A program made the position numbers and the translations under genes. From assembly GCA_905221605.1 (NCBI GenBank), contig CAJNDS010000150.1:1-64000 (forward strand): a stretch of 64,000 nt of DNA, given 5' to 3'. Below the pieces are notes generated by a model. That model did not search any database, was not told where the DNA came from, and was given only the letters and a program-made list of their open reading frames with translations. Shown one piece after another: positions 31,250 to 41,505 of the stretch (the first letter of the stretch is position 1; every line of letters begins with the position of its first letter). The stretch comes from Symbiodinium natans. Its lineage: Eukaryota; Sar; Dinophyceae; Suessiales; Symbiodiniaceae.

Positions 31250-33590
31250 CTTTAGAAGGGGAGGAGAAGTGGAAGACATCGCAGAGCAGAAAGAGGTCGA
31301 GTGCCGGCTGGGTGCTGGGAGGCTCCCTTGATCTTGCGGCCCATGACGCGCTGACAAATGTCAGTGCTGAGACCCAAGCATCCCATGAACCTCAGAGAAA
31401 AAATCGTGCGGTTTTGGTACCGACACAACTCTGAACCAACATCCGGAATTATCCACACCAGTTGGCGAGGTGTGCATGAGCACTGCACCGCATGTCGGCC
31501 CTTAGCTGAGGCAGGAACGCTGCAATTTCGTCCTTGCACACAGGAATCTGTTACGGTGTTGTGCGTTCGCCCTGCCCAAAGAAACAGCACTGTGGGCTGG
31601 TCAGTCCTCTGTCCAAAGGAGCGGAGACTTCCGAATGGTCTGTGGCCTCTTGCTTGTGGCCTTCGATGCTGCAGGAGGCAGTGGTGCGCACTGGTCCTGA
31701 GGCAAAGCTTCCAAGACCCCAGGGCAGCACAGAACTTAGTCTCGGAGAACACAAAAAAAGTGTCGCGCGCATCCTCCGAGACGCGACGCTGCATGGTCTG
31801 CGCCGATCCTGACATGGACCGCCCGGAATCACCAAGAGGGCTTGTGATGGACAGGGGAACCCTTTTTGCAATCCCAGCGGAACCTCAGCATGTCTCGTGA
31901 CATGTCAAGCTGTCCTGGCGCCCAAGCTTCCTTGTTGCTGCCATTCTTCGCCTTGCGACCATCCAAATCAAAGGTACCTCGGTTCATAGGCCCTTTGCAA
32001 CCGGACGAAGCTCTGGACTTTTCAACCAGGCCTGTTCAATCTACCGGGCAACCCAAGTCACCAAGGCTCAAGCGAACCCACGCACTGGCTGGATGCTCTG
32101 AACCAAAACCCCTGAGCCCGAACCCTCCTAAACCCTGAATGTCCTGGTGGAGACTTGAAAAATTCACGACTTCAGATGACATGCTATACGACGTACTGTC
32201 AAGCTCCGTTCTTCAGGGCTCTGCCATCCCGCTACATGCTCGCACATTTTCTGTTCTTTGCCTCATATTGAAAGCGACTGCTCCACACTGCAATCAAAGT
32301 CTCTCTGCTTTTCCTCCGGAATTGTCCGGCCATGCAGGCGTGACACCTGGATAAAGCTCACACCCTTCTTCGACATGTCAGAAACATGTGGCACGACGCG
32401 GCAACAGCAACGTCCAAGGGGCAACATCCAAGTGGAATGGCACCCCCAGCCTGTGGTGAGATGAGGTCATTCTCCTCAAACATGGAGAAGACGAAGCCCC
32501 CGGTCTCGGCACCTGCTGCACCACAGTCATGATGCTGCCAAAATGCTGGATTCCTGGTAGGCGTTATGCAAGAGCGCTCTTCTGCGAGAGGCTGAGACGG
32601 AGACTGTCTGCGGACGCTCGATGCTGTCCTCATGACAAAATTTGTGCAAGATCATGCTCTGTGCCGCCGCAACCAGCTTGGAAGCTTGGAACATGGCCAT
32701 TTGGCGAGGATGGCGACCATCTGCGGCCGGCCGTCTCCGTATAGGACGCAGTGTTGCCTGCGCTTTGCAGCCATGTTTGTTGCTTTTCTCCATCCTGTCC
32801 CCCTTATTATATATGTATATACTTATTTATATTTATATATGTATACACATACATATTTGTCGACTTCTTGAGGGCGTCGCTTTCACTGGAGCTTCGGCGG
32901 TCAGAGCCCGCAGGCCCAGTTACGCCGTACTGCATGGGCGTGGCTTGGCCTCAGAGTTCAAAAAGCTATGACGAGCTGTGCCACCGCTACGCTTCCGCGA
33001 TTTATGATGCTATGATTTCGTAGGCAATGGGCCCATCGAGGTTCCTGAAGGGCTCGAAATTCGCTGTCCCATGAAAGTGCCTCCGCAGAAAGCCTCAGAT
33101 GAACACCGAGTCACCAAGCCCCCAAGGGACCTTTAAGGAATGCTTAAGGCTTATCAAGGTTGAGGCTGGCTTGAGACTTGTCCGCAAGTTGAAGTGCTGC
33201 GCCTCCTTGCCCTTTTTAAGCTCTCCAGCAACTAAAGCTTCAAAAACCACATGATGCGAACATCCGAAGATGCCTCTGCCACAGCTTGTGCCGGGCTTCC
33301 ATGTCGCTATAGGACACACGAGCTCGCATATGCTGGGAGCAAGATTTATCAAAACTTGCGGCCGTCCCGATGCTTCCAAAAGTTGGAACTTGCAAGCAGG
33401 AGATAGGTAGCGGTGCGGCTGTGCATTTCTGGATACAGAGTGTTCACTACTCACTAGTCACCATACAGTTATACCAATTGCTAGTTTGGATCCGATGCCT
33501 AGCTCTCTGGAGCCAGTGCCACTTATGCCACTTCCACAAACAACCGAGCACGCACACGCCGTCCGATTCGGCCTCGGGATTTGCTGGTTG
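31250..33590. other. Mostly unresolved; weak minus-strand exon candidates
   Basis: Possible minus exons: ~31450-31330 (CRYQNRTIFSLRFMGCLG...ICQRVMGRKIK), ~32560-32450 (GGFVFSMFEENDLISPQAGG) and ~33290-33095 (HHVVFEALVAGELKKGKEAQ..., ending in a stop). None belongs to a family I recognise and no chain could be built. Short TA-rich simple repeats occur near 32805-32860. Confidence 0.25.
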
Positions 33591-33591
33591 C

Positions 33592-34233
33592 TCAGACCTC
33601 TCCGGGGCCGGGTGCGGGAGCTTCGATGACCTTGCGAGTTGAAGGGGCGCGCGACACCCAGCGCATCACAATTCAGCGTGCCGAAGCATTCCCACCTCCC
33701 ACAAGGCGAAGCCGTTCGTGTTGACGTTGGCATAATTCACTCGGTCAAACTTGACCGTCACTGGATACTTCACTTCGGGCTTTTGATTCACATTCCTTGG
33801 CATCGCACGGCGAATCGTATGGTCTAAAGCAATCACGCGCATGACAGACACACGGCACCACATCTTAAAGCCAAGCCGCACAACCTGACCCCGCGTCTGG
33901 AACCAGTAAGACTCTGGTCGCAAGATCTTCACCCAGGAGCCCTTCTTGGGTCCCACCCAAGGGCCCTGCCAGAGCAATGTTGCGTTTTGCCGTGTCACAC
34001 TGTCAAGGACTCTGGTTCAACCCAAAGGCAGCAATACTTAGTTGACCTCGCTCTCTTTCGACAATGCTCTGATCCCGCGCGGGTGCCTTGGCTTTCTTCT
34101 TGGCCACCGCACGCGCGGTTGTCACAGCCGCCGAGCGGCCTGCAGGTTGCAGCGCTTGGCCCACGAAGGCCACCGAGTAGCACAGAGCCGCAAGGGCCAT
34201 GGCTAGGACGAGAACCGCGCGCTGTCGTGCCAT
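33592..34233 (-). CDS. psaE: Photosystem I subunit IV (PsaE), plastid-targeted, copy A
   Basis: PsaE is the stromal SH3-like subunit of photosystem I that helps dock ferredoxin. Four exons: 34063-34233, 33880-33965, 33696-33795 and 33592-33630, giving ~131 residues. Exon 1 encodes a signal peptide ([20 protein letters not shown]) followed by VAFVGQAL, the Phe-Val-type start of a dinoflagellate plastid transit peptide, then a Lys/Ala-rich linker. The mature part reads [55 protein letters not shown] and [12 protein letters not shown], matching PsaE throughout. Intron 2 needs a GC donor (33879) and AG|G acceptor to keep the frame; intron 3 is GT-AG. The exon 1 donor is either GT at 34062 or an upstream GA. 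A CACAG lies two bases before the ATG, a likely trans-splice acceptor. The gene appears intact. Confidence 0.95.
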
Positions 34234-34235
34234 GG

Positions 34236-34240
34236 CTGTG
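34236..34240 (-). promoter_or_regulatory. Probable trans-splice acceptor, psaE copy A
   Basis: Minus strand TTACCCACAG|CC-ATG: an AG preceded by a short pyrimidine/C-rich run lies two bases before the start codon, where the spliced leader would be joined. The same sequence precedes copy B. This is inference from position. Confidence 0.45.
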
Positions 34241-34472
34241 GGTAACGCAGGAAGAGAGCGGCGCTACAGTGGGGCAAGACTACAGTGACCGGAGCCCGAC
34301 CTTACATATCGCCAGAGCACAACGATGCGAGGAGCACCTTGTCTGCACTTACAGTACCTCAATCTGCAGAGAGGGCAACAAACCCGAGAGCAGCAGGACC
34401 AGTCGGTCTAGCTTTTGCAAACAACCGAGCACGCACACGCCGTCCGATTCGGCCTCGGGATTTGCTGGTTGC

Positions 34473-35118
34473 TCAGACCTCTCCGGGGCCGGGTGCGGGA
34501 GCTTCGATGACCTTGGGGGTCGAAGGGGCGCGCGACACCCAGCGCATCACAATTCAGCATGCCGAAGCATTCCCACCTCCCACAAGGCGAAGCCGTTCGT
34601 GTTGACGTTGGCATAATTCACTCGGTCAAACTTGACCGTCACGGGATACTTCACTTCGGGCTTTTGATTCACATTCCTTGGCATCGCACGGCGAATCGTA
34701 TGGTCTAAAGCAATCACGCGCATGACAGACACACGGCACCGCATCTTAAAGCCAAGCCGCACAACCTGACCCCGCGTCTGGAACCAGTAAGACTCTGGTC
34801 GCAAGATCTTCACCCAGGAGCCCTTCTTGGGTCCCACCCAAGGGCCCTGCCAGAGCAATGTTGCGTTTTGCCGTGTCACACTGTCAAGGACTCTGGTTCA
34901 ACCCAAAGGCAGCAATATATACTTAGTTGACCTAGCTCTCTTTCGACAATGCTCTGATCCCGCGCGGGTGCCTTGGCTTTCTTCTTGGCCACCGCACGCG
35001 CGGGTGTCACAGCCGCCGAGCGGCCTGCAGGTTGCAGCGCTTGGCCCACGAAGGCCACCGAGTAGCACAGAGCCGCAAGGGCCATGGCTAGGACGAGAAC
35101 CGCGCGCTGTCGTGCCAT
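34473..35118 (-). CDS. psaE: Photosystem I subunit IV (PsaE), plastid-targeted, copy B
   Basis: Tandem paralogue with the same structure: exons 34948-35118, 34761-34846, 34577-34676 and 34473-34511. Introns 1, 2 and 3 are 101, 84 and 65 bp. The presequence differs from copy A by at least one residue (Thr to Pro in SAAVTxARAV). The mature protein appears identical, because the visible TGG/TGC difference (KMW/KMC) falls inside intron 2. The GC donor of intron 2 (34760) is conserved. All exons keep frame and the stop TGA is at 34473-34475, so both copies look functional. Confidence 0.95.
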
Positions 35119-35120
35119 GG

Positions 35121-35125
35121 CTGTG
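35121..35125 (-). promoter_or_regulatory. Probable trans-splice acceptor, psaE copy B
   Basis: The sequence CCCACAG|CC-ATG is identical to that at copy A, retained in the duplicated 5' region. Confidence 0.45.
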
Positions 35126-36204
35126 GGTAACGCAGGAAGAGAGCGGCGCTACAGTGGGGCAAGACTACAGTGACCGGAGCCCGACCTTACATATCGCCAG
35201 AGCACAAGGATGCGAGGAGCACCTTGTCTGCACTTACAGTACCTCAATCTGCAGGGCGACCCTTGGCAACAAACGGAGATGACCCAAGCGAATCAGCTTC
35301 ACGGAAAGGCCGCAAAAGACAAGAGGTCTAGCTTGCTTAACTGGAACATGAAGATGCGCACACAACCCTATTCTGCATTCTGTGTGCCCGCAATACCCCC
35401 CTTTCCAAGCCACACTCCCCCTCCGAGCCAAGTCACACCTCCAGCTTGCAAAGCTGGGGTGGACGGTGTCCCGAGATCGTTGTTTGACCTCGGTTGCACC
35501 CTGAGAAGTGCCGACATGATGGCCCTAAAACACACATGTGTCATGTTGGAAACACATGGCTGTCGGGCTGAGCGGCCCATTGCGTTGGATCATCGCAGGT
35601 GTGCTCCTCTTGGCACTTGCTGTCGATGTGCTCCCCTTGCAAGGAAACGCAGATCACCATGTGCCCGGTGCGGTGGCCCAATGATGCCCAATGCTTGCCC
35701 AGGTGCGCTCTCGTTGGTGGTGTGGGACTGGGCACTCTGCATGGGCATCGCCTGAACTACCGGGTACTTACCGGAGATGCTGGGAGGCTTGCGATGCAAG
35801 CCGCGGAAGTCCAACCTCTGACCCCCCACTGCCTCCTGGCTGTGAGAGCTAAACGTCAAGTCCGCCAGGGACGTGCGCGCAGCCGCTTCTTGGGAATTGC
35901 TGAAGTGGTACGTGCTGACACCTATCAGGGGCCGCAGCAAATCAAAAAGATTACTTACCACTTCGAACATCCCCACCCTGTCCCTAAAACCCAACTGCAA
36001 GGATTTAAGGCTACGGCTACGGCGTTGGGAAGGGGGCACTTCGCTGCTGTTTTCCATGCTGGTTCAGAGTTAGCACCAAGTTTGGGCACAAGGTTAAAGC
36101 TTTTCGGCAGCAAGCCGTATTGTCCACTTCAGTTGCGGCGGGTTCGGAATTCCGGCCGTCCTTTTGGCGGCGGTGGCGACCAAGCTGAGCCCTTACGGCG
36201 GAAA

Positions 36205-36385
36205 GGCAACACTCCGGCACAGTTGCCCACCTGAAATTGTATTACAATTGCCCGCCTAAGCCAGCATATTGAGGCAACATGCTGGCACAGTTGCCCGGCT
36301 AAGCCTTCTCTGCCAGCTTATTGCAGCAATTTGCCCACCTGAGTGTTCTGGCCTGCCTTTTCAAGCACATCCTGGTACAGTTGGC
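36205..36385. repeat. Degenerate ACAGTTGCCC(x)CCT(A/G)AG repeats
   Basis: Four or so degenerate units built on GGCACAGTTGCCC, ATTGCCCGCCTAAGCC, CAATTTGCCCACCTGAG and GGTACAGTTGG at ~40-60-bp spacing. Related to the tandem pair at 8.03-8.15 kb. Confidence 0.6.
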
Positions 36386-36476
36386 GTCCTTGTCCTAATT
36401 TTGTACTGCCGGAGAGCGCACATGGTTCGTGCCACTTTTCCAATGGAATCTCACAAAATATTTATTTAAAAAAAGA

Positions 36477-36480
<4 letters not shown>

Positions 36481-36571
<91 letters not shown>
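36481..36571. repeat. (CA)~45 microsatellite
   Basis: An uninterrupted CA dinucleotide run of about 90 bp. Confidence 0.99.
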
Positions 36572-36574
<3 letters not shown>

Positions 36575-37149
36575 TGTAGGGTGGGGAAGGAGCCGCAAGG
36601 AGGTGGCAAGCTCTCATGCTTTCGAAGACCACAGTACCCTACAGTACAGAAAACCTAGCATCTACGAAGACACAGTGTTGGATGGATGCAGCACCTTGTG
36701 CGACGGCATTGGCCACAGCTCGCCTGCGGTGTCACAAGCCACTTGCCCAAGCCATCTCAAGCCATCTCAAGCCCCTAAACACCGATATTGCAGTCAGAGC
36801 ACCCCTCAGCCATGGCAGGCTGTGACCTTGGACCCGAGAAAAGAAGTGCAGATCCGGATGCCCGAGCAACAGGCCAAACATAAAACAACATGTGGGAAAA
36901 CCTAGGTGCCGTGCTTCCTCTGCAACTCCAGCTCCGTAGTTTGTTGGTACAAGGCCTGCGAGGCATCCAAACTTGGCAGACTTCTTGGTGGATTCGCGGC
37001 TCAACACCCACTTAGCCCGAATCGCACGCAAGAGTTACGAGAGCCGGCCGCACTCGACTCGTCCATACTAGCATTTCCTAGCTTTCCAGTCCAGTGGCAT
37101 TGAGCTCGTCAAGCAATGCATCTTGGAAGGGCAAAGCACCTAAGTGCTA

Positions 37150-37700
37150 CAACATGGAGTGCAAGTGGGACGCGAGTTTGGGCGACTTGAAGAGGCCTAT
37201 CTTCGACCCCCCCCCAATTTCCAACATCCTCAATGTCTCACTTTGAGGTTGGAAGGGGTGCATCCTGCACTTCGGTGGCTCTGTGTCAAGTTCACGGCTT
37301 CCCCGCACAGAGGGCAAAGCCAAGTGGCGGTTGTTGCTGTCCACGACCTCGATGCCGTTGCTAGAGCCAAGCTTGGCGAGGTTCATGCGTATGCCCGGCC
37401 CACTACCTGGAGGCAAATGAGAAGGCTCCTCTGCGCCCCACCCAGCAGAGTTGCGCAAACACCTCACCAACACAACGATCATGCGATGACCTTGAACTTG
37501 GCTTGCTCCAGAACCACCAACCGTTCAACATACATGGCAAGAAACATGCCCACATCTTGGCAGTACCACTGCCCAACCTGCACCCTTTTCCAAAACCGGG
37601 TTATGTAGCTTGTGCAAACGGCACGGCATCTAGCCTCCAAGTCCATAAAACTGCTAAAATCCCGCAGTGGCCGGCAGGTGAGAGCCAGCGGAAACGACGA
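37150..37700 (-). CDS. Unidentified gene, candidate exons
   Basis: About 37690-37482 reads FSSFMDLEARCRAVCTSYIT, RFWKRVQVGQWYCQDVGMF and MYVERLVVLEQAKFKVIA, convincingly protein-like. After an intron with a CCTCCAG acceptor near 37410, another block reads IRMNLAKLGSSNGIEVVDSN then RHLALPSVRG. Family not recognised. The frame upstream of ~37700 runs into low-complexity sequence and is not counted. Confidence 0.42.
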
Positions 37701-37924
37701 TAATGACAGGAGAGTATTAAGCACGGAGGGGGAGGGACAGTATCTCGAAGTGCATCTATGGCAGGGCCAGTCAACCATTCGCCCGCCCAAGCGAAATTTT
37801 GGGTATGCGAAAGGCTCAGGTTCGGCCCCAGATTTTGCTGGAGATCCCGGTCTCAAGCAGGCTTGTTCTTGATTTGGGGGTCGAGCTGTGAGTGGCGAGG
37901 GCCCGGCGAAGAAGTCTGAACACA

Positions 37925-38010
37925 GAATTGAATAATCATAATCATCATAATAAAATAATAATACTAATAAAAATAAGAATAATATTGATAATAATAATCT
38001 TAACAACTAG
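37925..38010. repeat. AAT/ATA-rich triplet-like repeat, left flank of the macrosatellite
   Basis: A low-complexity AATAATC/AATAATA run borders the macrosatellite on its left. The right border at 42.86-43.42 kb is ATT-rich, the complementary composition. Confidence 0.8.
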
Positions 38011-38146
38011 AAGAGGGATGGCCCGAAAGCATCGATTTGCCGTGCGTTGACTCCATGCAGTTGACTCCTTGCAGGCGAAGTGTATGCACTTGGACAAATG
38101 TATGCACTTACATGGTTGCATAGTCACTTGTACACTGCACTTGTCT

Positions 38147-38935
38147 GATTTGCGATGGTTTTGGAACCAGCGAATTCGGGGACCATGGTATACTTGCGAT
38201 GCTTTTTGAACCAGCGAATTCGGGGGCCATGGTTTTCGCGATGGTTTTTGGAACCAGCGACTTCGGGGACCATGGTTTTTGCGATGGTTTTGGAAACAGC
38301 GATTTCGGGGACCATGGTATTTGCGATGCTTTTGGAAACAGCGAATTCGGCGACCATGGTATTTGCGATGGTTTTGGAACCAGCGAATTCGGGGACCAGG
38401 GTATTTGCGATGGTTTTGGAACCACGATATTTGCGAGGTTTTCGAGGCCCCGGAATTCGAGTCCCACGACATTTGCAAGGGTTTCGAGGAATTCGAGTCC
38501 CAATATTTGCGAGGTTTTCGAGGCCCCGGAATTCGAGTCCCACGACATTTGCAAGGGTTTCGAGGAATTCGAGTCCCGCGATATTTGCGATGGTTTATTT
38601 GCGATGGGTTTCGACATGCAAGCTCCGGGTGTCCGCGGCGGGAATGCTATTTGCGAGGTTTTCAAGTACGTCCGGAATTCCGCTTCCATGCTATTTGCGG
38701 TGTTTTCAAGCGCCCAGATGTCCGTTACCATGCCATTTGCAGTGTTTTCAAGCGCCCAGATGTCCGTTACCATGCTATTTGCGGCGTTTTCAAGCGCCTA
38801 GATGTCCGTTACCATGCTATTTGCGGTGTTTTCAAGCGCCCAGATGTCCGTTACCATGCTATTTGCGGTGTTTTCAGGCGGCCAGATGTCCGTTACCATG
38901 CTATTTGCGGTGTTTTCAGACGCCCAGGGCGTCCG
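38147..38935. repeat. Macrosatellite block A1: 42-bp repeats, three subfamilies
   Basis: 42-45-bp tandem units sharing the core (C/G)ATG(G/C)TATTTGCG(A/G)(T/G)G-TTTT. Three variants follow in order: GGAACCAGCGAATTCGGGG (38150-38430), GAATTCGAGTCCCACGAC (38430-38610) and CCCAGATGTCCGTTACCATG (38690-38930). All six frames are largely free of stops. Confidence 0.92.
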
Positions 38936-39388
38936 CGGCGTACTATACGTCTGTGCTACAAAAAGTCGACTTTCCAGCCACGGAAGCTCCGCGTGTGCGC
39001 GGCGTACTACGTGAGTACTCCAAAAAGTCGACTTTCCAGCCACGGAAGCTGCGGGCGTCCCCGGCGTACTATACGTCTGTGCTACAAAAGTCGACTTTCC
39101 AGCTACGGAAGCTCCGCGTGTGCGCGGCGTACTACGTTTGTACTACAAAAGTCGACTTTCCAGCCACGGAAGCTCCGGGCGTCCCCGGCGTACTATACGT
39201 CTGTACTACAAAAGTCGACTTTCCAGCTACGGAAGCTCCGCGTGGCGTACTACGTTTGTACTACAAAAGTCGACTTTCCAGCCACGGAAGCTCCGGGCGT
39301 CCCCTGCGTACTACGTTTGTACTACAAAACTCGATTTTCCAGCCACGGAAGTCCCCGGCGTACTACGTCTGTACTACACAAGTCGAAA
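38936..39388. repeat. Macrosatellite block B1: 60-63-bp repeats
   Basis: About seven tandem units of AAAGTCGACTTTCCAGC - CACGGAAGCTCC - (G/C)(C/T)GTGTGCGCGGCGTACTAC. The unit contains a SalI-like AAGTCGACTT palindrome. Confidence 0.92.
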
Positions 39389-39820
39389 AACAAACGCAAA
39401 AAACGCAAAAACACTACGGTTTTAGCACCGCGACCACGCGAAAACCCGCAGAGGGGTTACGTTTGCATGTCAAGAAACGCAAAAACACGAGGGTTTCGGC
39501 ACCGCGCCAACGCCGAAAGCCGCAGAGGGGTTACGTTTGTATGTCAAAAAACGCAAAAACACCACGGTTTTGGCACCGTGCCAATGCCGAAACCCGCAGA
39601 GGGTTGTCTGCGGCCACGAAAAAAAGTACCAAAAACGACGGTTTTAGCACCGCGACCCGGCGATCACCCGCAGAGGGTTGTCCGCGGCCACAAAGAAACG
39701 TAAAAAAACGACGGTTTTGGCTTCGCGACCACGCCGAAACCCGCAGAGGGTTGTCCGCGCAAATCAAGAAACGTAAAAAAACGACGGTTTTAGCACCGCG
39801 ACCACGCCGAAACCCGCAGA
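39389..39820. repeat. Macrosatellite block C1: 57-74-bp repeats
   Basis: Tandem units built on ACGGTTTTAGCACCGCGACC - ACGCCGAAACCCGCAGAGG - GTT(A/G)..., separated by AAAAACG-rich linkers. The earlier units include a GTTACGTTTGTATGTC segment; the later ones are shorter. Confidence 0.9.
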
Positions 39821-39914
39821 GGGTTGCAATCCCGATTGGCGATGTCAACCCAGCCCGCCGCCTTAGAAAGAGTAATTTTAATTTAGAAATCTAGGACTGG
39901 GTACGAAGGTCTAG
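39821..39914. repeat. Macrosatellite tail segment T, copy 1
   Basis: A non-repetitive ~94-bp segment (GCAATCCCGATTGGCGATGT ... GGACTGGGTACGAAGGTCTA), repeated without a visible mismatch at 42382-42475, offset 2,561 bp. Confidence 0.95.
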
Positions 39915-39959
39915 TAAATTCTACGTAAATCTAGAAATTTGTATTCACTGATTACTAAA

Positions 39960-40412
39960 CTCTATGCAATTCACTCTATGCAATTCACTCTATGCACTTC
40001 ACTCTATGCACTTCACTCTATGCACTTCACTCTATGCACTTCACTCTATGCACTTCACTCTATGCACTTCACTCTATGCACTTCACTCTATGCACTTCAC
40101 TCTATGCACTTCACTCTACGCACTTCACTCTATGCACTTCACTCTATGCGCTTCACTCTGTGCACTTCACTCTGTGCACTTGCCTCTATGCACTTCACTC
40201 TATGCACTTTGCTCTATGCGCTTCACTCTATGCACTTCGCTCTATGCACTTCACTCTATGCACTTCGCTCTATGCACTTCACTCTATGCACTTCACTCTA
40301 TGCACTTCACTCTATGCACTTCACTCTATGCACTTCGCTCTATGCACTTCACTCTATGCACTTCGCTCTATGCACTTCACTCTATGCACTTCACTCTATG
40401 CACTTCAGTCTA
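39960..40412. repeat. Macrosatellite block D2: 14-bp satellite (TTCACTCTATGCAC)~32
   Basis: About 32 head-to-tail 14-mers with few substitutions (CGCTC, TGTGC, TACGC variants). Three units make 42 bp with no stop in any plus frame, which produces very long artefactual open frames. Confidence 0.97.
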
Positions 40413-41505
40413 TGTTGTTGTGTCAGGGGGCTCCGCACGGAAGAACCCTTCGCGATGCTTTCGGGAAAAACATCCCCGTGTCTTCACGCGCGCGGAAGTC
40501 CGTTACCGTGCTATTTGCGGTGTTTTCAAGCGTGCAGATGTCCGTTACCGTGCTCTTTGCGGTGTTTTTCAAGCGCCCAGATGTCCGTTACCATGCTATT
40601 TGCGGTGTTTTTCAGGCGCCCAGATGTCCGTTACCATGCTATTTGCGGTGTTTTCCACCACCCAGATGTCCGTCACCATGCTATTTGCGGTGTTTTTCAG
40701 CGCCCAGATGTCCGTTACCATGCTATTTGTGGTGTTTTCAAGCATGTCCGGAATTCCGCTTCCATGCTATTTGCGAGGTTTTCGCATGTCCGGAATTCCA
40801 CTTCCATGCTATTTGCGGTGTTTTCATGCGCCCAAATGTCCGTTACCATGCTACTTGCGGTGTTTTCAAGCGCCCAGATGTCCGTTACCATGCTCTTTGC
40901 GGTGTTTTCTAGCATGTCCGGAATTCCGCTTCCATGCTATTTGCGAGGTTTTCGCATGTCCGGAATTCCGCTTCCATGCTATTTGCGAGGTTTTCAAGCA
41001 TGTCCGGAATTCCGCTTCCATGCTATTTGCGAGGTTTTCGCATGTCCGGAATTCCGCTTCCATGCTATTTGCGAGGTTTTCAAGCATGTCCGGAATTCCG
41101 CTTCCATGCTATTTGCTTGCGGTTCATGCGCAAGCGCCCATGCTATGTCCGTGTACCATGCTCTTTGCGGTGTTTTCAAGCATGTCCGGAATTCCGCTTC
41201 CATGCTATTTGCGAGGTTTTCGCATGTCCGGAATTCCGCTTCCATGCTATTTGCGAGGTTTTCAAGCATGTCCGGAATTCCGCTTCCATGCTATTTGCGA
41301 GGTTTTCGCATGTCCGGAATTCCGCTGCCATGCTATTTGCGGTGTTTTCAAGCGCCCAGATGTCCGTTACCGTGCTATTTGTGGTGTTTTCGCGCGCGCG
41401 CGCGCGCGGAATTCGGCTTCCATGCTATTTGCGGTGTTTTCAAGCGCCCAGATGTCCGTTACCATGCTATTTTGCGGTGTTTTCAGACGCCCGGGGCGTC
41501 CGCAG
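40413..41505. repeat. Macrosatellite linker L and block A2: 42-bp repeats
   Basis: Linker 40413-40495 (TTGTTGTGTCAGGGGGCTCC ... GCGATGCTTTCGGGAAAAA) is followed by ~24 units of the 42-bp family. CAGATGTCCGTTACCATG units alternate with GTCCGGAATTCCGCTTCCATG units (TTTGCGAGG version). A CG-repeat interruption lies at 41391-41408. Confidence 0.92.

Larger units (their letters stand above)
33538..35255. repeat. ~0.88-kb tandem segmental duplication carrying psaE
   Basis: The segment containing the whole psaE gene, its 3' flank (from CAACCGAGCACGCACACG) and its upstream region (to ...TACCTCAATCTGCAG) is present twice in direct orientation. The 3' flank repeats at 33540 and 34424 (offset ~884). 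Copies differ by scattered substitutions, a 4-bp insertion (TATA) in intron 1 of the right copy, and the junction between units. Confidence 0.95.
35256..37140. other. No clear gene; possible minus exon near 35.97-36.05 kb
   Basis: At ~36050-35965 the minus strand reads SSEVPPSQRRSRSLKSLQLG then DRVGMFEV up to a GTAAGT donor, a possible exon. The remainder shows no recognisable protein. Includes the ACAGTTGCCC repeats and the CA microsatellite listed separately. Confidence 0.25.

Noticed and set aside
37700-38006. Hydrophobic N-terminal extension (LLLSILFLFLLVLLFYY) as a signal peptide or membrane helix
   Set aside because: It is the translation of the AAT/ATT triplet-like repeat flanking the macrosatellite.
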